64,000 bases of DNA from Rhizobiales bacterium NRL2 (GCA_001664005.1 CP016093.1:565001-629000), one strand, 5' to 3'. Positions 9,254-20,555 are shown, numbered from the stretch's first letter. Notes: generated by a model not told the origin, from the sequence alone. Numbers and translations are program-made.

Positions 9254-10474
9254 TCAGGCGACGCGGGCGTTGGCGGCCTGCTCCGACAGCAGGGCGTCCA
9301 CATAGCGGCCCTGGAACAGGCTGACGCCGATGGAGCGGCCGAACTCGACGGCGTGGGCGTTGTCGCAGCGGCATAGGATCAGCCGCGTCGGGCCGGCGCG
9401 GCGCACGGCCTCGGCCAGTTCCCTGCGTTCGGCCTCGCCGCCCTGTTCCCAGACGTCGGGCGCCCAGAGGATCTTCTGCATGTCCAGGCCCAGCCGGCGC
9501 TTGTCGACCAGCGGCAGGGTCAGGTGGTTCAGCCCGTCGAGGCAGATGCGGTAGCCCCGGTCGCGCACGAAGTCGCGCGCGAAGGCGAAGCCGGCGACGT
9601 TCTGAAACACGTCGGAAAGCTGCACTTCCAGGATGATGGTCTTCTTCGTCTGGGCGCGCAGTTTCTGGTCGAACTCCAGGAACTGCGGCGACAGGATGGT
9701 CTCGACGTTGATGTTGATCGAGGTCGACAACGGCACCGAGGCTTCCATGTCGGGCAGGGCCTTGAGGATGCGCTGGTCGAGATACTGGGTCAGATAGGCG
9801 AACAGCGCCGAGCTGGCGGCCAGCTGCACGTCGGGCATGACCATGCGCTGCAGATCGCCGATGGAGACGAAGAGCTCGTTGAACACTGGCCGCGCCTCGC
9901 CCTCGGGTGTCAGGGCGCAGACGGGCTGGCGGCGCATCAGCGAGGAGATGTCCATGGAGGCGAGCTGCTCGACCAGCCGGCCGAGATGCTCGGGCTGGAT
10001 CGGGATCTGCTTGCGCTCGCGGCGCGGCGCGCCGGACCGGGCGATCTGCTCGGCCTCGGCCTTGCGCTTCTCCTCGGCCCGGGCGAGCAGGCGGCGCGCA
10101 TGGGCCAGGAAGTCCTCGTAGTCGACGGTGAGGTCGTACCAGTCGCAGAAGCGGTCGCCGTCGGGGCCGGGACGGGTGGCCGGGTCGGCGGCGAAGAGGT
10201 GGCGCAGCTTTTCGACCACCGGCTCGACATCCGGCGTCAGCGCGCCCTTGACCACCAGCACCTGATCGGCGGTCGACAGGCGGAAGAGCTGGCCGTCGAA
10301 GCGCTTGACCAGGTCTTCCAGGCAGTTGGCGGCGATGCGGAGCTGATGCTCCTGGCGGTTGTGCGGCTTCAGGCGGGCGTAGTGCAGGTGGATCGCCAGG
10401 CGGTCCTCGGCATGGCGCGACAGCCGTTCGGCATAGTCGACCAGCCGGATCTCCTGATCGCTGCGAACCTGCAT
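9254..10474 (-). CDS. Degenerate GGDEF/EAL-like protein, paralogue of the 5788 gene product
   Basis: 406 aa from the ATG at 10474, chosen because GGGAG lies about 10 nt upstream; an ATG at 10516 would add 14 residues. The N-terminal part (about 28-110, HLHYARLKPHNRQEHQ... FRLSTADQVLVVKG) has a GGDEF-like fold pattern without the motif. The C-terminal part has EAL-like strands: STSININVETIL, IILEVQLSDVFQNV, RICLDGLNHLTL, LILCRCDN and GVSLFQGRYVDALL, again lacking EAL and the metal ligands. A charged linker (about 115-160) joins them. It converges on the histidine kinase (11 bp gap). Confidence 0.55.
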   Translation of the reverse strand: MQVRSDQEIRLVDYAERLSRHAEDRLAIHLHYARLKPHNRQEHQLRIAANCLEDLVKRFDGQLFRLSTADQVLVVKGALTPDVEPVVEKLRHLFAADPATRPGPDGDRFCDWYDLTVDYEDFLAHARRLLARAEEKRKAEAEQIARSGAPRRERKQIPIQPEHLGRLVEQLASMDISSLMRRQPVCALTPEGEARPVFNELFVSIGDLQRMVMPDVQLAASSALFAYLTQYLDQRILKALPDMEASVPLSTSININVETILSPQFLEFDQKLRAQTKKTIILEVQLSDVFQNVAGFAFARDFVRDRGYRICLDGLNHLTLPLVDKRRLGLDMQKILWAPDVWEQGGEAERRELAEAVRRAGPTRLILCRCDNAHAVEFGRSIGVSLFQGRYVDALLSEQAANARVA

Positions 10475-10643
10475 ACTCGTCTGACTCCCGTGTCCATCCT
10501 CGCCGGACGCGTTCATCCGGCTGTTCGCCGTTCTACCGTGGGGGCTTTGATTTTCGGTTAACGGCCGCGGGCGTGCGCGTGGGGATTGACGTGGACGCCC
10601 AGCGCTCTAAGCCTTGTCGCCGGTCGAGGGCTGAGGGAGCGGC

Positions 10644-11921
10644 ATGCGGGTCCTGTTTCTGCACAACAATTTTCCGGCGCAGTACCGTCATGTGGCGACG
10701 CAGCTCGCCCGGGAAGGCGGCCATCAGCTGGTCTTCGGCACCCAGGCGAAGGCCGGCGAGATCCCCGGCGTGACCAAGGCCTTCTACAAGCCGGCGCGCG
10801 AGGTGCGGGACGCCACGCACCATTATGTCCGCAACCTGGAATCGGCGGTGCTGAACGGCCAGTCCGTCTACCGCATGTGCATGGAGCTGAGGAAACGCGG
10901 CTTCCGGCCCGACCTGGTCTGCGGCCATTCCGGCTGGGGGCCGACGCTCTACGTCAAGGACGCCTTTCCGGAGGCGAAGCTGCTCAGCTATTTCGAGTGG
11001 TACTACCACGCCCACGGCACCGACGCGGACTTCCTGCCCGACAACCAGATCAGCGCCGACGACGAATGCCGCATCCGCACCCGGAACGCCGCCATCCTGC
11101 TCGACCTGGCCAATTGCGACTGGGGCCTCTGCCCGACGGTGTTCCAGCGCGACCAGTTCCCGAAGATATTCCACAACAAGCTGTCGGTGCTGCACGACGG
11201 CGTCGACACGGACTTCTTCAGGCCCGACCCGGATGCGAAGATGAAGGTCGGCGATCTCGATCTCTCCGGTGCGGGCGAGATCGTCACCTACGCCACACGC
11301 GGCATGGAGCCCTATCGCGGCTTCCCGCAGTTCGTCGAGGCGGTGGCGAAGCTGCAGAAGACCCGGCCCAACCTGCAGGCCGTGATCGTCGGCCAGGACC
11401 GCGTCGCCTATGGCCGCAAGCTGCCCGACGGCAAGACCTTCAAGCAGAAGATGCTGGAGGAGACGGACCTCGACCCCAGCCGCATCCACTTCACCGGCCT
11501 GCTGCCCTATGGCGACTATCTGAAGGTGCTGCAGGCGAGCCACGTCCACGTCTACATGACCGTGCCCTTCGTGCTCTCCTGGTCGCTGATCGAGAGCATG
11601 GCGGCGGGCTGCCTGATCGTCTCCTCGGACACAGAACCGGTGCGAGAGGTGATCAGGGACGGCAAGCAGGGTCTGCTGGTGGATTTCTTCGACGTCGACC
11701 AGTTGGCCGACCGCATTGGGGAGGCGCTGGACAACCGCGAAAAGCTGCAGCCGCTGCGCGAGGCCGCCCGCGATGTCGTGCTCAAGACCTACGCGCTGAA
11801 GGACACGCTGCCGAAACACGTCCGGTTGCTGAAGGAGGTCGCGGCGGGCAACCTGCCGCCCATCCTGACCCCGCCGAAGCGCGCCGCAGGCGCCAGGCCG
11901 AAGCGCCGCGGGAAGCGGTGA
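10644..11921 (+). CDS. Glycosyltransferase family 4 (GT-B)
   Basis: 425 aa. It starts MRVLFLHNNFPAQYRHVATQLA, the acceptor-side Rossmann entry of GT-B enzymes. The C-terminal donor domain has YATRGMEPYRGFPQFVEAV, VIVGQDRVAYG, HFTGLLPYGDYLKVLQASHVHVY and LIESMAAGCLIVSSDTEPVREVI, with the family's second E of the E-x7-E motif. It transfers a sugar from a nucleotide-sugar donor to an unknown acceptor in the cytoplasm or at the inner membrane face. The tail is Lys/Arg-rich. Its stop overlaps the start of the HprK-related kinase, and a PqqD-like gene follows, so the three work as one unit. Confidence 0.88.
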   Translation: MRVLFLHNNFPAQYRHVATQLAREGGHQLVFGTQAKAGEIPGVTKAFYKPAREVRDATHHYVRNLESAVLNGQSVYRMCMELRKRGFRPDLVCGHSGWGPTLYVKDAFPEAKLLSYFEWYYHAHGTDADFLPDNQISADDECRIRTRNAAILLDLANCDWGLCPTVFQRDQFPKIFHNKLSVLHDGVDTDFFRPDPDAKMKVGDLDLSGAGEIVTYATRGMEPYRGFPQFVEAVAKLQKTRPNLQAVIVGQDRVAYGRKLPDGKTFKQKMLEETDLDPSRIHFTGLLPYGDYLKVLQASHVHVYMTVPFVLSWSLIESMAAGCLIVSSDTEPVREVIRDGKQGLLVDFFDVDQLADRIGEALDNREKLQPLREAARDVVLKTYALKDTLPKHVRLLKEVAAGNLPPILTPPKRAAGARPKRRGKR

Positions 11922-12778
11922 GCGGGGCCGGGGGCTCTCTCTGGTTCGAGACGCCGACCGGTCCGGTCCGCGTCGAGGGCGCCGCGCCCCTGATCACCGC
12001 GCTGCGCGCCCAGGCGCCCGACTGGCCGGCGGCGGAAAGCGGCCCGGCCGACGCGCCGGCGATCGAGGTCGAGCCGGCCGGCGAGGGCCGGTTTCGCTTC
12101 CGGGCCGAACTCTACGACACGGGCGATCTGATCTTTCCCCCCGGCCTGGTCGGCGGCAACGGCCTGATCGGCGCGTTGATCCACAGCTTCTGCGTCCGTT
12201 CGCCGGACTGGATCTGCCTGCACGCCGGCGCGGTCGAGATCGGCGGCCGGCTGACGGTGCTGGTGGGCGACATGATGGCGGGCAAGAGCACGCTGTCGGT
12301 GGCGCTGGCCGCGCTGGGGCGGCGGCTGTTCACGGACGACCGCCTGCCCGTCGGCAGGACGGCGGCGGGTTTCGAAGGGTTCGCGCTGGCGCTCAGGCCG
12401 AAGCTCAGGGATCCGCTCCCGGCCGATGCGCCCGCCGCCTTCCGCCGTTTCGCCGGCGAACGGGAAGGCCCCCGCGAGAGCGGGATGCGCTATGTCGTGC
12501 TTCATCCGGACGAGCGCGCGCCTTTCGGGACGCGGCTGCCGCTCGAGCGCCTGGTGCTGCTTTCGCGCCGCGACGATGCAGGAGCTCCGGCATTCCGGCC
12601 CGTCAACCTTGGCGAGACGGTGAAGCGCCTGGTGCCGACCGCCTTTGCCGCGCAGCTGCCGCCGGTCGCGCGGTTGGCGCGGCTCCGCGAACTGGCCGAG
12701 TCCGTCGACCGGGCCGAACTGGTCTATGCCGACAGCTTCCAGGCGGCGGAACTGCTGGATCGGGAGGCGCGCACATGA
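11918..12778 (+). CDS. HprK-related (HPr kinase C-domain-like) kinase
   Basis: 286 aa from a GTG at 11918 that overlaps the glycosyltransferase stop (GTGA), so it is translationally coupled; the longer open frame upstream is a shadow of that gene. It has a P-loop GDMMAGKST (117-125) inside a strand-loop-helix typical of HPr kinase folds (LHAGAVEIGGRLTVLVG), then a Walker-B-like FTDDRLPV. There is no HPr, no PTS gene and no regulatory N-domain of true HprK. Such kinases are known beside PqqD-type peptide chaperones, as here. Its phosphorylation target is unknown. Confidence 0.75.
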   Translation: MSGAGGSLWFETPTGPVRVEGAAPLITALRAQAPDWPAAESGPADAPAIEVEPAGEGRFRFRAELYDTGDLIFPPGLVGGNGLIGALIHSFCVRSPDWICLHAGAVEIGGRLTVLVGDMMAGKSTLSVALAALGRRLFTDDRLPVGRTAAGFEGFALALRPKLRDPLPADAPAAFRRFAGEREGPRESGMRYVVLHPDERAPFGTRLPLERLVLLSRRDDAGAPAFRPVNLGETVKRLVPTAFAAQLPPVARLARLRELAESVDRAELVYADSFQAAELLDREART

Positions 12779-13062
12779 GCGGACTTCGCCGGGCGGAAGG
12801 GGTCGTCGAATCCGAGATGGAGGGCGACCTTTTCCTCGTCCGCCCCGACGACGGCGAGATCTACCATCTCGACCGCATGGCCGCGGGGGTCTGGAACCTG
12901 CTGGCCGAGCCGATGTCGCGCGCCGAGGTGCTCGCCATCTTCCGCGAGGCGTTCCCCGAGGTCGGCCCAGAGCGTATCGCTGCCGACCTCGACGCCGCGC
13001 TCGACGAGATGCTGCGCGACCGGCTGATTACGGAGCTCGAGAACGATCTTCGGGTAGACTGA
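12775..13062 (+). CDS. PqqD-like protein (RRE fold)
   Basis: 95 aa, starting 4 nt inside the end of the kinase gene. The sequence fits PqqD/RRE domains: EMEGDLFLVRPDDGEIYHLDRMAAGVWNLLAEPMSRAEV, then a helical half (AIFREAFPEVGPERIAADLDAALDEMLRDRLI). In RiPP pathways PqqD binds the precursor's leader peptide and hands it to modifying enzymes. No radical SAM enzyme, asparagine synthetase or obvious precursor peptide lies nearby. It may present a peptide or protein substrate to the linked kinase and glycosyltransferase (inference). Confidence 0.8.
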   Translation: MSGLRRAEGVVESEMEGDLFLVRPDDGEIYHLDRMAAGVWNLLAEPMSRAEVLAIFREAFPEVGPERIAADLDAALDEMLRDRLITELENDLRVD

Positions 13063-13072
13063 ATCTGTTGAA

Positions 13073-13095
13073 GTCTTCGGGCTTGACCCGAAGAC
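13073..13095. terminator. Hairpin after the PqqD-like gene
   Basis: GTCTTCGGG / CCCGAAGAC, a perfect 9-bp stem with a 5-nt loop, 10 nt after the PqqD stop. It has no U-tract. It lies between converging genes and could stop transcription from both sides. Confidence 0.55.
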
Positions 13096-13122
13096 CAGCG
13101 TCGTGGCGCGGATGGATGCACA

Positions 13123-13147
13123 GGCCCTCGGATCGAGTCCGAGGGCC
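13123..13147. terminator. Second hairpin between converging genes
   Basis: GGCCCTCGGA / TCCGAGGGCC, a perfect 10-bp stem with a 5-nt loop, 36 bp before the stop of the converging crotonase gene. Together with 13073-13095 it forms a double barrier between the two units. Confidence 0.55.
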
Positions 13148-13183
13148 GCAGTTTCAGGCGGTTCGATCAAACACTGGAACGAT

Positions 13184-13966
13184 CTACCGGAACTTCGGCT
13201 GGCGCTTGTTGAGGAAGGCGTCGATCGCCTCCTTGTGCTCCGGGCTTTCATAGGCCTGTTTCAGCAGCGCCTGCTCCCGGTCCTGCACCAGCCGGAGGTC
13301 CGTCTCCGAGCCGTTCTGCGTCAGCAACTCCTTGGCCCAGCGCAGGTGCCGGTCGGGATTGGCGGCGATCGTCTTCGCCATCTTCCGCGCCGTGGGCATC
13401 AGGTCGGCGTCGCCCACCACCCGGTCCACCAGGCCCGCCTGCTCGGCCTCGGTAGCGTCGAGAAAGCGGCCGGTAAGCGCGAACTCGCTCGCCCGGCCGA
13501 AGCCCATGCGCTGCACCAGGAAGTGCGAGCTGGCCAGTTCCGGCACCACGCCGACCTTGACGAAGGGGGCGGCCATCCGCGCCGAACGGGCGGCGATGAT
13601 GACGTCGAAGGACAGGACCTGGCTCAGGCCCACGCCGACCGCCACGCCGTTGATGGCGGCGATCAGCGGCTTGGATTCGCGGACGAACTTCACCCAGTCG
13701 ATGCCGCCGGCGACGTCCTTGCCCTTGACGTCCCTGCCTTCGGCCTGCGCCTTGAAGGTGTCCTCGATGTCAGCGCCCGCACAGAAGCCGCGGCCTGCCC
13801 CGGTGACGATGATCGCCCCGATTGCCGGATCGTCGTTCGCCTTGGAGATGGCGTCGTGCATCTCCCGGCGCATCTGGTAGGTCCAGGCGTTGAGCTTCTC
13901 GGGCCGGTTCAGCGTCACGGTGGCTACCGCGTCCTCGCTCTCGACGGTGATCTGTTCATAGTCCAT
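13184..13966 (-). CDS. Enoyl-CoA hydratase/isomerase family protein (crotonase fold)
   Basis: 260 aa, full family length. Signatures: VATVTLNRPEKLNAW, the first oxyanion-hole strand AIIVTGAGRGFCAGADIEDTF, and KPLIAAINGVAVGVGLSQVLSFDVIIAARSARMAAPFVKVGVVPEL, where Glu of VPEL is at a usual catalytic position. Crotonases hydrate, isomerise or hydrolyse acyl-CoA esters; the exact substrate is not predictable. Single gene on the minus strand with its own upstream region (13967-14078), shared with the DUF2336 gene. Confidence 0.88.
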   Translation of the reverse strand: MDYEQITVESEDAVATVTLNRPEKLNAWTYQMRREMHDAISKANDDPAIGAIIVTGAGRGFCAGADIEDTFKAQAEGRDVKGKDVAGGIDWVKFVRESKPLIAAINGVAVGVGLSQVLSFDVIIAARSARMAAPFVKVGVVPELASSHFLVQRMGFGRASEFALTGRFLDATEAEQAGLVDRVVGDADLMPTARKMAKTIAANPDRHLRWAKELLTQNGSETDLRLVQDREQALLKQAYESPEHKEAIDAFLNKRQPKFR

Positions 13967-14078
13967 GGCGACTCTCTCCCCTGTGCGGGCGGCATTGGAA
14001 CATGGCCCGGTGACGTCGTTAAGCGGGGATTAACACGCATCTGGCATGAGTGAAGCCTGTTCAGGAGTACCGCGAGCC

Positions 14079-15224
14079 ATGAGCGAAAAGATCTCGGAAG
14101 GCGACGTCCAGGCGCTGGTCGGCGCGCTGTCGGAGGACCAGAAGGGCGCCATCTCGGCCCAGCTCGGACGTTTCATGCAGCGCTCGGGCCTCGACAAGCG
14201 CGAACTCACGATCGCGCTGGAAATGATCGACCGCCTGATCGCGGACTCGGTGGAATCCGTGCGCAAGGGGCTGGCCGAGCACATCGCCGAATCGCCCTGG
14301 CTGCCTCGGCCCATGGTCGAGCGGCTGCTGGCCGATGTCGAGCAGGTCGCGCTGCCCATCGTCAGTTTCTCCTCTCTGCTCGGCGACCGCGACCTTCTGG
14401 TCCAGATCGAGCGCGGCGGCAATTTCCAGGAGGCCGTCGCCGGACGCCGCGCCGTCAGCGCGCCGGTGGCCGAGAAGCTGGTCGAGAAGGGCACCGAAAA
14501 GGCGGTCGGCATCCTGATCCGCAACCCCGGCGCCGAGGTGAGCGAGCGCGTGCTGGACCGCGCGGTGGACCGCTTTCAGGACAGCACCGACGTCATGGGT
14601 GCGGTGGCCTCGCGGCCGGGCCTACCGCTGGAAGTGGCCGAGCGGCTGGTTTCGCTCACCGTCACCGAGCAGTGCGTGAAATCGGTCGCCGACCTGATGA
14701 TGCAGACGCTGATCCGCCGCCACGACCTGCCCGCCGTTCTGGCCGAGGATCTCGTCGTCCATGGCCGGGAGCGTTCCATCGTGCAGCTCGCCAGGGGCGC
14801 CGACAACTGGCAGGCCGTCGAGGACCTGGCGAAACGCATGCACGCCGCCGGCCGGCTGTCGACCAGCCTGATGCTGCGCGTGCTGGCCAGCGGCGACCAC
14901 CAGTTCTTCATTGCGGGCATGGCGCAACTCACCCGCTGGCCCCGCGACAAGGTCGAGGCGGCGGTGGATGCCGCCGGCGTCGATTCGTTCCGGCGCCTGT
15001 TCGAGCAGAGCGGGCTGGAGCCCCTGCTGTTCCACGCCTTCCGCGTTGCCCGCGACGAGATGCGCGCCGCCCGCGGCCGGCAGCGGCCCGCCGCCGATGA
15101 GGACTTCATCGAACGCGTGGTCGGCCGCATCGCCGAGGAATACCGCAACATCAATCCCGCGGGGCTGGAGCAGGTTCTCTCCCGTCTCCGCGCCAAGGCG
15201 AACCGGGACCGCAAGCCGGCCTGA
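14079..15224 (+). CDS. DUF2336 protein (alpha-helical, HEAT-like repeats)
   Basis: 381 aa from the ATG at 14079 (AGGAG 11 nt upstream; an ATG at 14046 adds 11 residues). It is all-helical, with repeated helix pairs such as VRKGLAEHIAESPWLPRPMVERLL, FQEAVAGRRAVSAPVAEKLVEKG and VMGAVASRPGLPLEVAERLV, the pattern of DUF2336 proteins. The family is largely alphaproteobacterial and of unknown function; the repeats suggest a protein-interaction scaffold, sometimes found near motility or signalling genes. No membrane segment or signal peptide. Confidence 0.75.
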   Translation: MSEKISEGDVQALVGALSEDQKGAISAQLGRFMQRSGLDKRELTIALEMIDRLIADSVESVRKGLAEHIAESPWLPRPMVERLLADVEQVALPIVSFSSLLGDRDLLVQIERGGNFQEAVAGRRAVSAPVAEKLVEKGTEKAVGILIRNPGAEVSERVLDRAVDRFQDSTDVMGAVASRPGLPLEVAERLVSLTVTEQCVKSVADLMMQTLIRRHDLPAVLAEDLVVHGRERSIVQLARGADNWQAVEDLAKRMHAAGRLSTSLMLRVLASGDHQFFIAGMAQLTRWPRDKVEAAVDAAGVDSFRRLFEQSGLEPLLFHAFRVARDEMRAARGRQRPAADEDFIERVVGRIAEEYRNINPAGLEQVLSRLRAKANRDRKPA

Positions 15225-15255
15225 CAGCCGTCCCTTCAGGCTGTACCGTCACCCG

Positions 15256-15729
15256 ATGCAACGGCACATCACCGGGTACGGCCTGGACGACAAGGGCGAA
15301 CGCTTCGCCTGGCTCGACTGCGGGCACCGCCAGCACGTCCGGCACCGCCCGCCTTTCGTCGAACGGCCCTGGGCCGAGAGCGAGGCCGGCCGCGCGTCCA
15401 TGTTGGGCGAGACGCTTGGCTGCCTGCGCTGCGACCGTCTGAAAATGCCCGATGACGTCACCCCGTATCGGGAAACGCCGGTCTTCGACCAGGCGACGGT
15501 CCCGGCGGGATTGCTGAAGGATCACGAGACGAAGCCCGGAACCTGGGGCCGGCTGGAGGTGCTGGCGGGGGGGATGCGGTGCGTCTTCGCCGATCCGGTC
15601 GGCCGCGCCGTCGACCTGGGTGCGGGCGAAAGCTCGCCGATCCCGCCGGAAGTGCTGCACCATGTGCAACTGCACGACGGCGCCCGCTTCCGCGTGGTGT
15701 TCCTGCGCGTGGAGCGGGACGGCGGGTAG
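15256..15729 (+). CDS. DUF3565-DUF1971 fusion protein
   Basis: 157 aa. Residues 1-65 match DUF3565: a short strand, then LDCGHRQHVRHRPPFVERPW and CLRCDRL, a Cys/His set (CGHxxH, CxxC) likely to bind metal. Residues about 70-157 match DUF1971, the small cupin found at one end of TehB-type tellurite-resistance proteins (PVFDQATVPAGLLKDHETKPGTWGRLEVL, then IPPEVLHHVQLHDGARFRVVF). Each domain usually occurs alone or in other pairings. A role in metal or oxyanion stress is a guess from the domain names. 31 bp after the DUF2336 gene. Confidence 0.72.
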   Translation: MQRHITGYGLDDKGERFAWLDCGHRQHVRHRPPFVERPWAESEAGRASMLGETLGCLRCDRLKMPDDVTPYRETPVFDQATVPAGLLKDHETKPGTWGRLEVLAGGMRCVFADPVGRAVDLGAGESSPIPPEVLHHVQLHDGARFRVVFLRVERDGG

Positions 15730-15799
15730 GTGATTGTTCCGGGCACGAGCGGAAGGCGCGCGGGGCCGGCCGGTTAGCCATGCCCCGCGCGCCAAACGG

Positions 15800-18376
<2,577 letters not shown>

Positions 18377-18582
18377 GAAATCCCTCTCTTCTTCCCGGCC
18401 CGCCACCAGACGTCCCCTTGCCGGGGCCCGCCGCCAGCGGCCGAAGATGGGTTGCTGCACACTACACAGGGTCCCCTCAGGCAACCCTGCCCCCGATATG
18501 TTGTCATTCAGTCACGGTGACGCAAGATCGCGACAGGCGGATTCTTGATTTCGATCCGCCGCCGGCACAAGCTGCGCGCGCC

Positions 18583-19332
18583 ATGGCCGAGATCGTGCAA
18601 ATCCTGCGTTTTCCCGTAAAGGGCCTGTCGGGCCAGGAACTCGACTCCGTCGAGGTGTCCCCCGCCGGGGGCATGCCGCTCGACCGCATGTTCGCCATTG
18701 CCCGGGGCTCCGCCATGGCGGGCGGCAAGGCGATTGCCGATCTGGGCTGGAAGGACTGCCTGCAACTCAAGAACTGTCCGAAACTGGCCTCGCTTTCCGC
18801 CGAATTCGACGCCGACGAGACGCTGCTCACGCTGAAGCGCCAGGGCCGCCAGGTGGCCCGGGGGAACCTCTCGCAGCCGGTCGGGCGGCAGCTCATCGAG
18901 CAGTTCCTTTCCGCCTTTCTGGCCGACGAGATCAATTCGCCGCCGAAGATCGTCAGCGAGGAGGGCCAGATCTTCTCCGATGCCCGCGCGCCGAAGCTTT
19001 CGATCATCAACCTGGAGACGCTGCGCGACATCGAGCGGGTGCTGCGCCGGCCGCTCGAGCCACGGCGCTTCCGGGGCAATTTCTATATCGACGGCCTGCC
19101 GCCCTGGGCGGAATTCGACTGGATCGGCAGCGAACTCGACGCGGGCGGCGCGCGGTTGCGCATCACCCAGCGGATCGACCGCTGCGCGGCGACCAATGTC
19201 GACCCGGACACGGGCGAAAGCGACATGCAGATTCCGAAAGTGCTGCAGTCGGGATTCGGCCACATGGACTGCGGCGTGTTCGCCGAGGTGCTTTCGGCAG
19301 GCAGCATCCGGCGCGGCGACGCCATCGGCTGA
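18583..19332 (+). CDS. MOSC-domain protein (molybdenum cofactor sulfurase C-terminal type)
   Basis: 249 aa from the ATG at 18583. It has the N-terminal beta-barrel of MOSC proteins (QILRFPVKGLSGQELDSVEVSPAGGMPLDRMFAI), then the MOSC core ending in RLRITQRIDRCAATNVDPDTGESDMQIPKVL, where C201 is the conserved persulfide-carrying Cys. MOSC proteins handle sulfur for the molybdenum cofactor or reduce N-hydroxylated compounds with it (YiiM/mARC-like). The partner is not in the window. Divergent from clpB with a 206-bp spacer. Confidence 0.82.
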   Translation: MAEIVQILRFPVKGLSGQELDSVEVSPAGGMPLDRMFAIARGSAMAGGKAIADLGWKDCLQLKNCPKLASLSAEFDADETLLTLKRQGRQVARGNLSQPVGRQLIEQFLSAFLADEINSPPKIVSEEGQIFSDARAPKLSIINLETLRDIERVLRRPLEPRRFRGNFYIDGLPPWAEFDWIGSELDAGGARLRITQRIDRCAATNVDPDTGESDMQIPKVLQSGFGHMDCGVFAEVLSAGSIRRGDAIG

Positions 19333-19451
19333 GCCGGGGGCAGACAATCTCGGGCGCTCCGCTTGATTGCGTCCGGGGGCGCACGTATGTAACGCCACTC
19401 CGGCCCGAGAGAGGCCGGCTCCAATTCCCCCGCAACCGAAAGGGTCTGATC

Positions 19452-20474
19452 ATGGGCTATCGCGTCGCCGTCGTGGGCGCCACGGGCAATGTGGGCCACG
19501 AGATGCTGAACATCCTGGATGAGCGGATGTTCCCTGCCGACGAGGTCGCCGCTGTCGCCAGCCGCAAGTCGAAGGGCAAGGCGGTGTCCTTCGGCGACCG
19601 CACCCTGAAGACCCATGCGCTGGAAGAGTTCGATTTCGCCGGCTACGACATGGCGCTGTTCTCCGCCGGCGGTGATGTTGCCCGGGAATGGGCGCCGAGG
19701 GCGGCGGCCAAGGGCTGCGTCGTCATCGACAACAGCTCCGCATTCCGCATGGATCCGGACGTGCCGCTGGTGGTGCCGGAGGTCAACGCCGACGCCCTGG
19801 CCGGGTACTCGAAGAAGAACATCGTCGCCAATCCGAACTGCTCTACGGCGCAGCTCGTGGTGGCGCTGAAGCCGATCCACGACCGGGCGCGGATCCGCCG
19901 CGTCGTCGTCTCCACCTACCAGTCGACCTCCGGCGCGGGCAAGGCGGCGATGGACGAACTGTTCAACCAGACCAAGGGTATCTACGTGAACCAGTCGCCC
20001 GAGCCGGCGGAGTTCACCAAGCAGATCGCCTTCAACGTCATTCCCCATATCGACATCTTCCTGGAGGACGGGTCGACCAGGGAGGAGTGGAAGATGACGG
20101 TCGAGACCAAGAAGATCCTCGACCCGAAGATCCGGCTGACGGCGACCTGCGTCCGGGTGCCGACCTTTGTCGGCCATGCCGAGGCGATCAACCTGGAACT
20201 GGAAGAGCCGCTTTCGGCCGACGAGTGCCGCGAATTGCTGCGCGAGGCGCCGGGCTGCATGGTGGTCGACAGGCCCGAGGACGACCAGTACATCACGCCG
20301 GTCGACTGCGTCGGCGACTACGCGACCTTCATCAGCCGCATCCGCGAGGACGGGACGATCGAGAATGGTCTGAACCTGTGGGTGGTCTCCGACAACCTGC
20401 GCAAGGGCGCGGCGCTGAACACCGTGCAGATCGCCGAAACCCTTGGCAGCCGCTTCCTGCGCAAGGCCGCCTGA
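19452..20474 (+). CDS. asd: Aspartate-semialdehyde dehydrogenase
   Basis: 340 aa. It reduces aspartyl phosphate to aspartate semialdehyde with NADPH, the branch point to lysine/diaminopimelate, threonine and methionine. The N-terminal Rossmann site is VAVVGATGNVGHEMLNIL. The catalytic Cys is C130 in NIVANPNCSTAQLV. Substrate-binding stretches are STYQSTSGAGKAAMDEL, VPTFVGHAEAINLELE and GLNLWVVSDNLRKGAALNTVQIAE. GAAAGGGTCTGATC precedes the ATG. Single gene followed by a strong hairpin. Confidence 0.96.
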   Translation: MGYRVAVVGATGNVGHEMLNILDERMFPADEVAAVASRKSKGKAVSFGDRTLKTHALEEFDFAGYDMALFSAGGDVAREWAPRAAAKGCVVIDNSSAFRMDPDVPLVVPEVNADALAGYSKKNIVANPNCSTAQLVVALKPIHDRARIRRVVVSTYQSTSGAGKAAMDELFNQTKGIYVNQSPEPAEFTKQIAFNVIPHIDIFLEDGSTREEWKMTVETKKILDPKIRLTATCVRVPTFVGHAEAINLELEEPLSADECRELLREAPGCMVVDRPEDDQYITPVDCVGDYATFISRIREDGTIENGLNLWVVSDNLRKGAALNTVQIAETLGSRFLRKAA

Positions 20475-20503
20475 GCCTCTTGGCGGACCGCAGGCCAACG
20501 AAA

Positions 20504-20533
20504 AAGGCCGCGGCGTTGAAACGCCGCGGCCTT
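20504..20533. terminator. Bidirectional intrinsic terminator between asd and the repeat protein gene
   Basis: AAGGCCGCGGCGTT / AACGCCGCGGCCTT, a 14-bp perfect stem with a 2-nt loop. On the minus strand the stem runs into TTTTT, a good U-tract for the gene at 20556; on the plus strand it is followed by CGTCTTT for asd. Confidence 0.85.
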
Positions 20534-20555
20534 CGTCTTTCAGGGTCCGGCAGGA

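Noticed and set aside
10586-12778. 730-codon frame covering the glycosyltransferase and kinase
   Set aside because: Before 11918 it is a shadow of the glycosyltransferase, which is in another frame.
18377-18582. Sigma-32 promoter for clpB
   Set aside because: A CTTG near the far end has no CCTAT-type -10 at the right distance; nothing convincing by eye.
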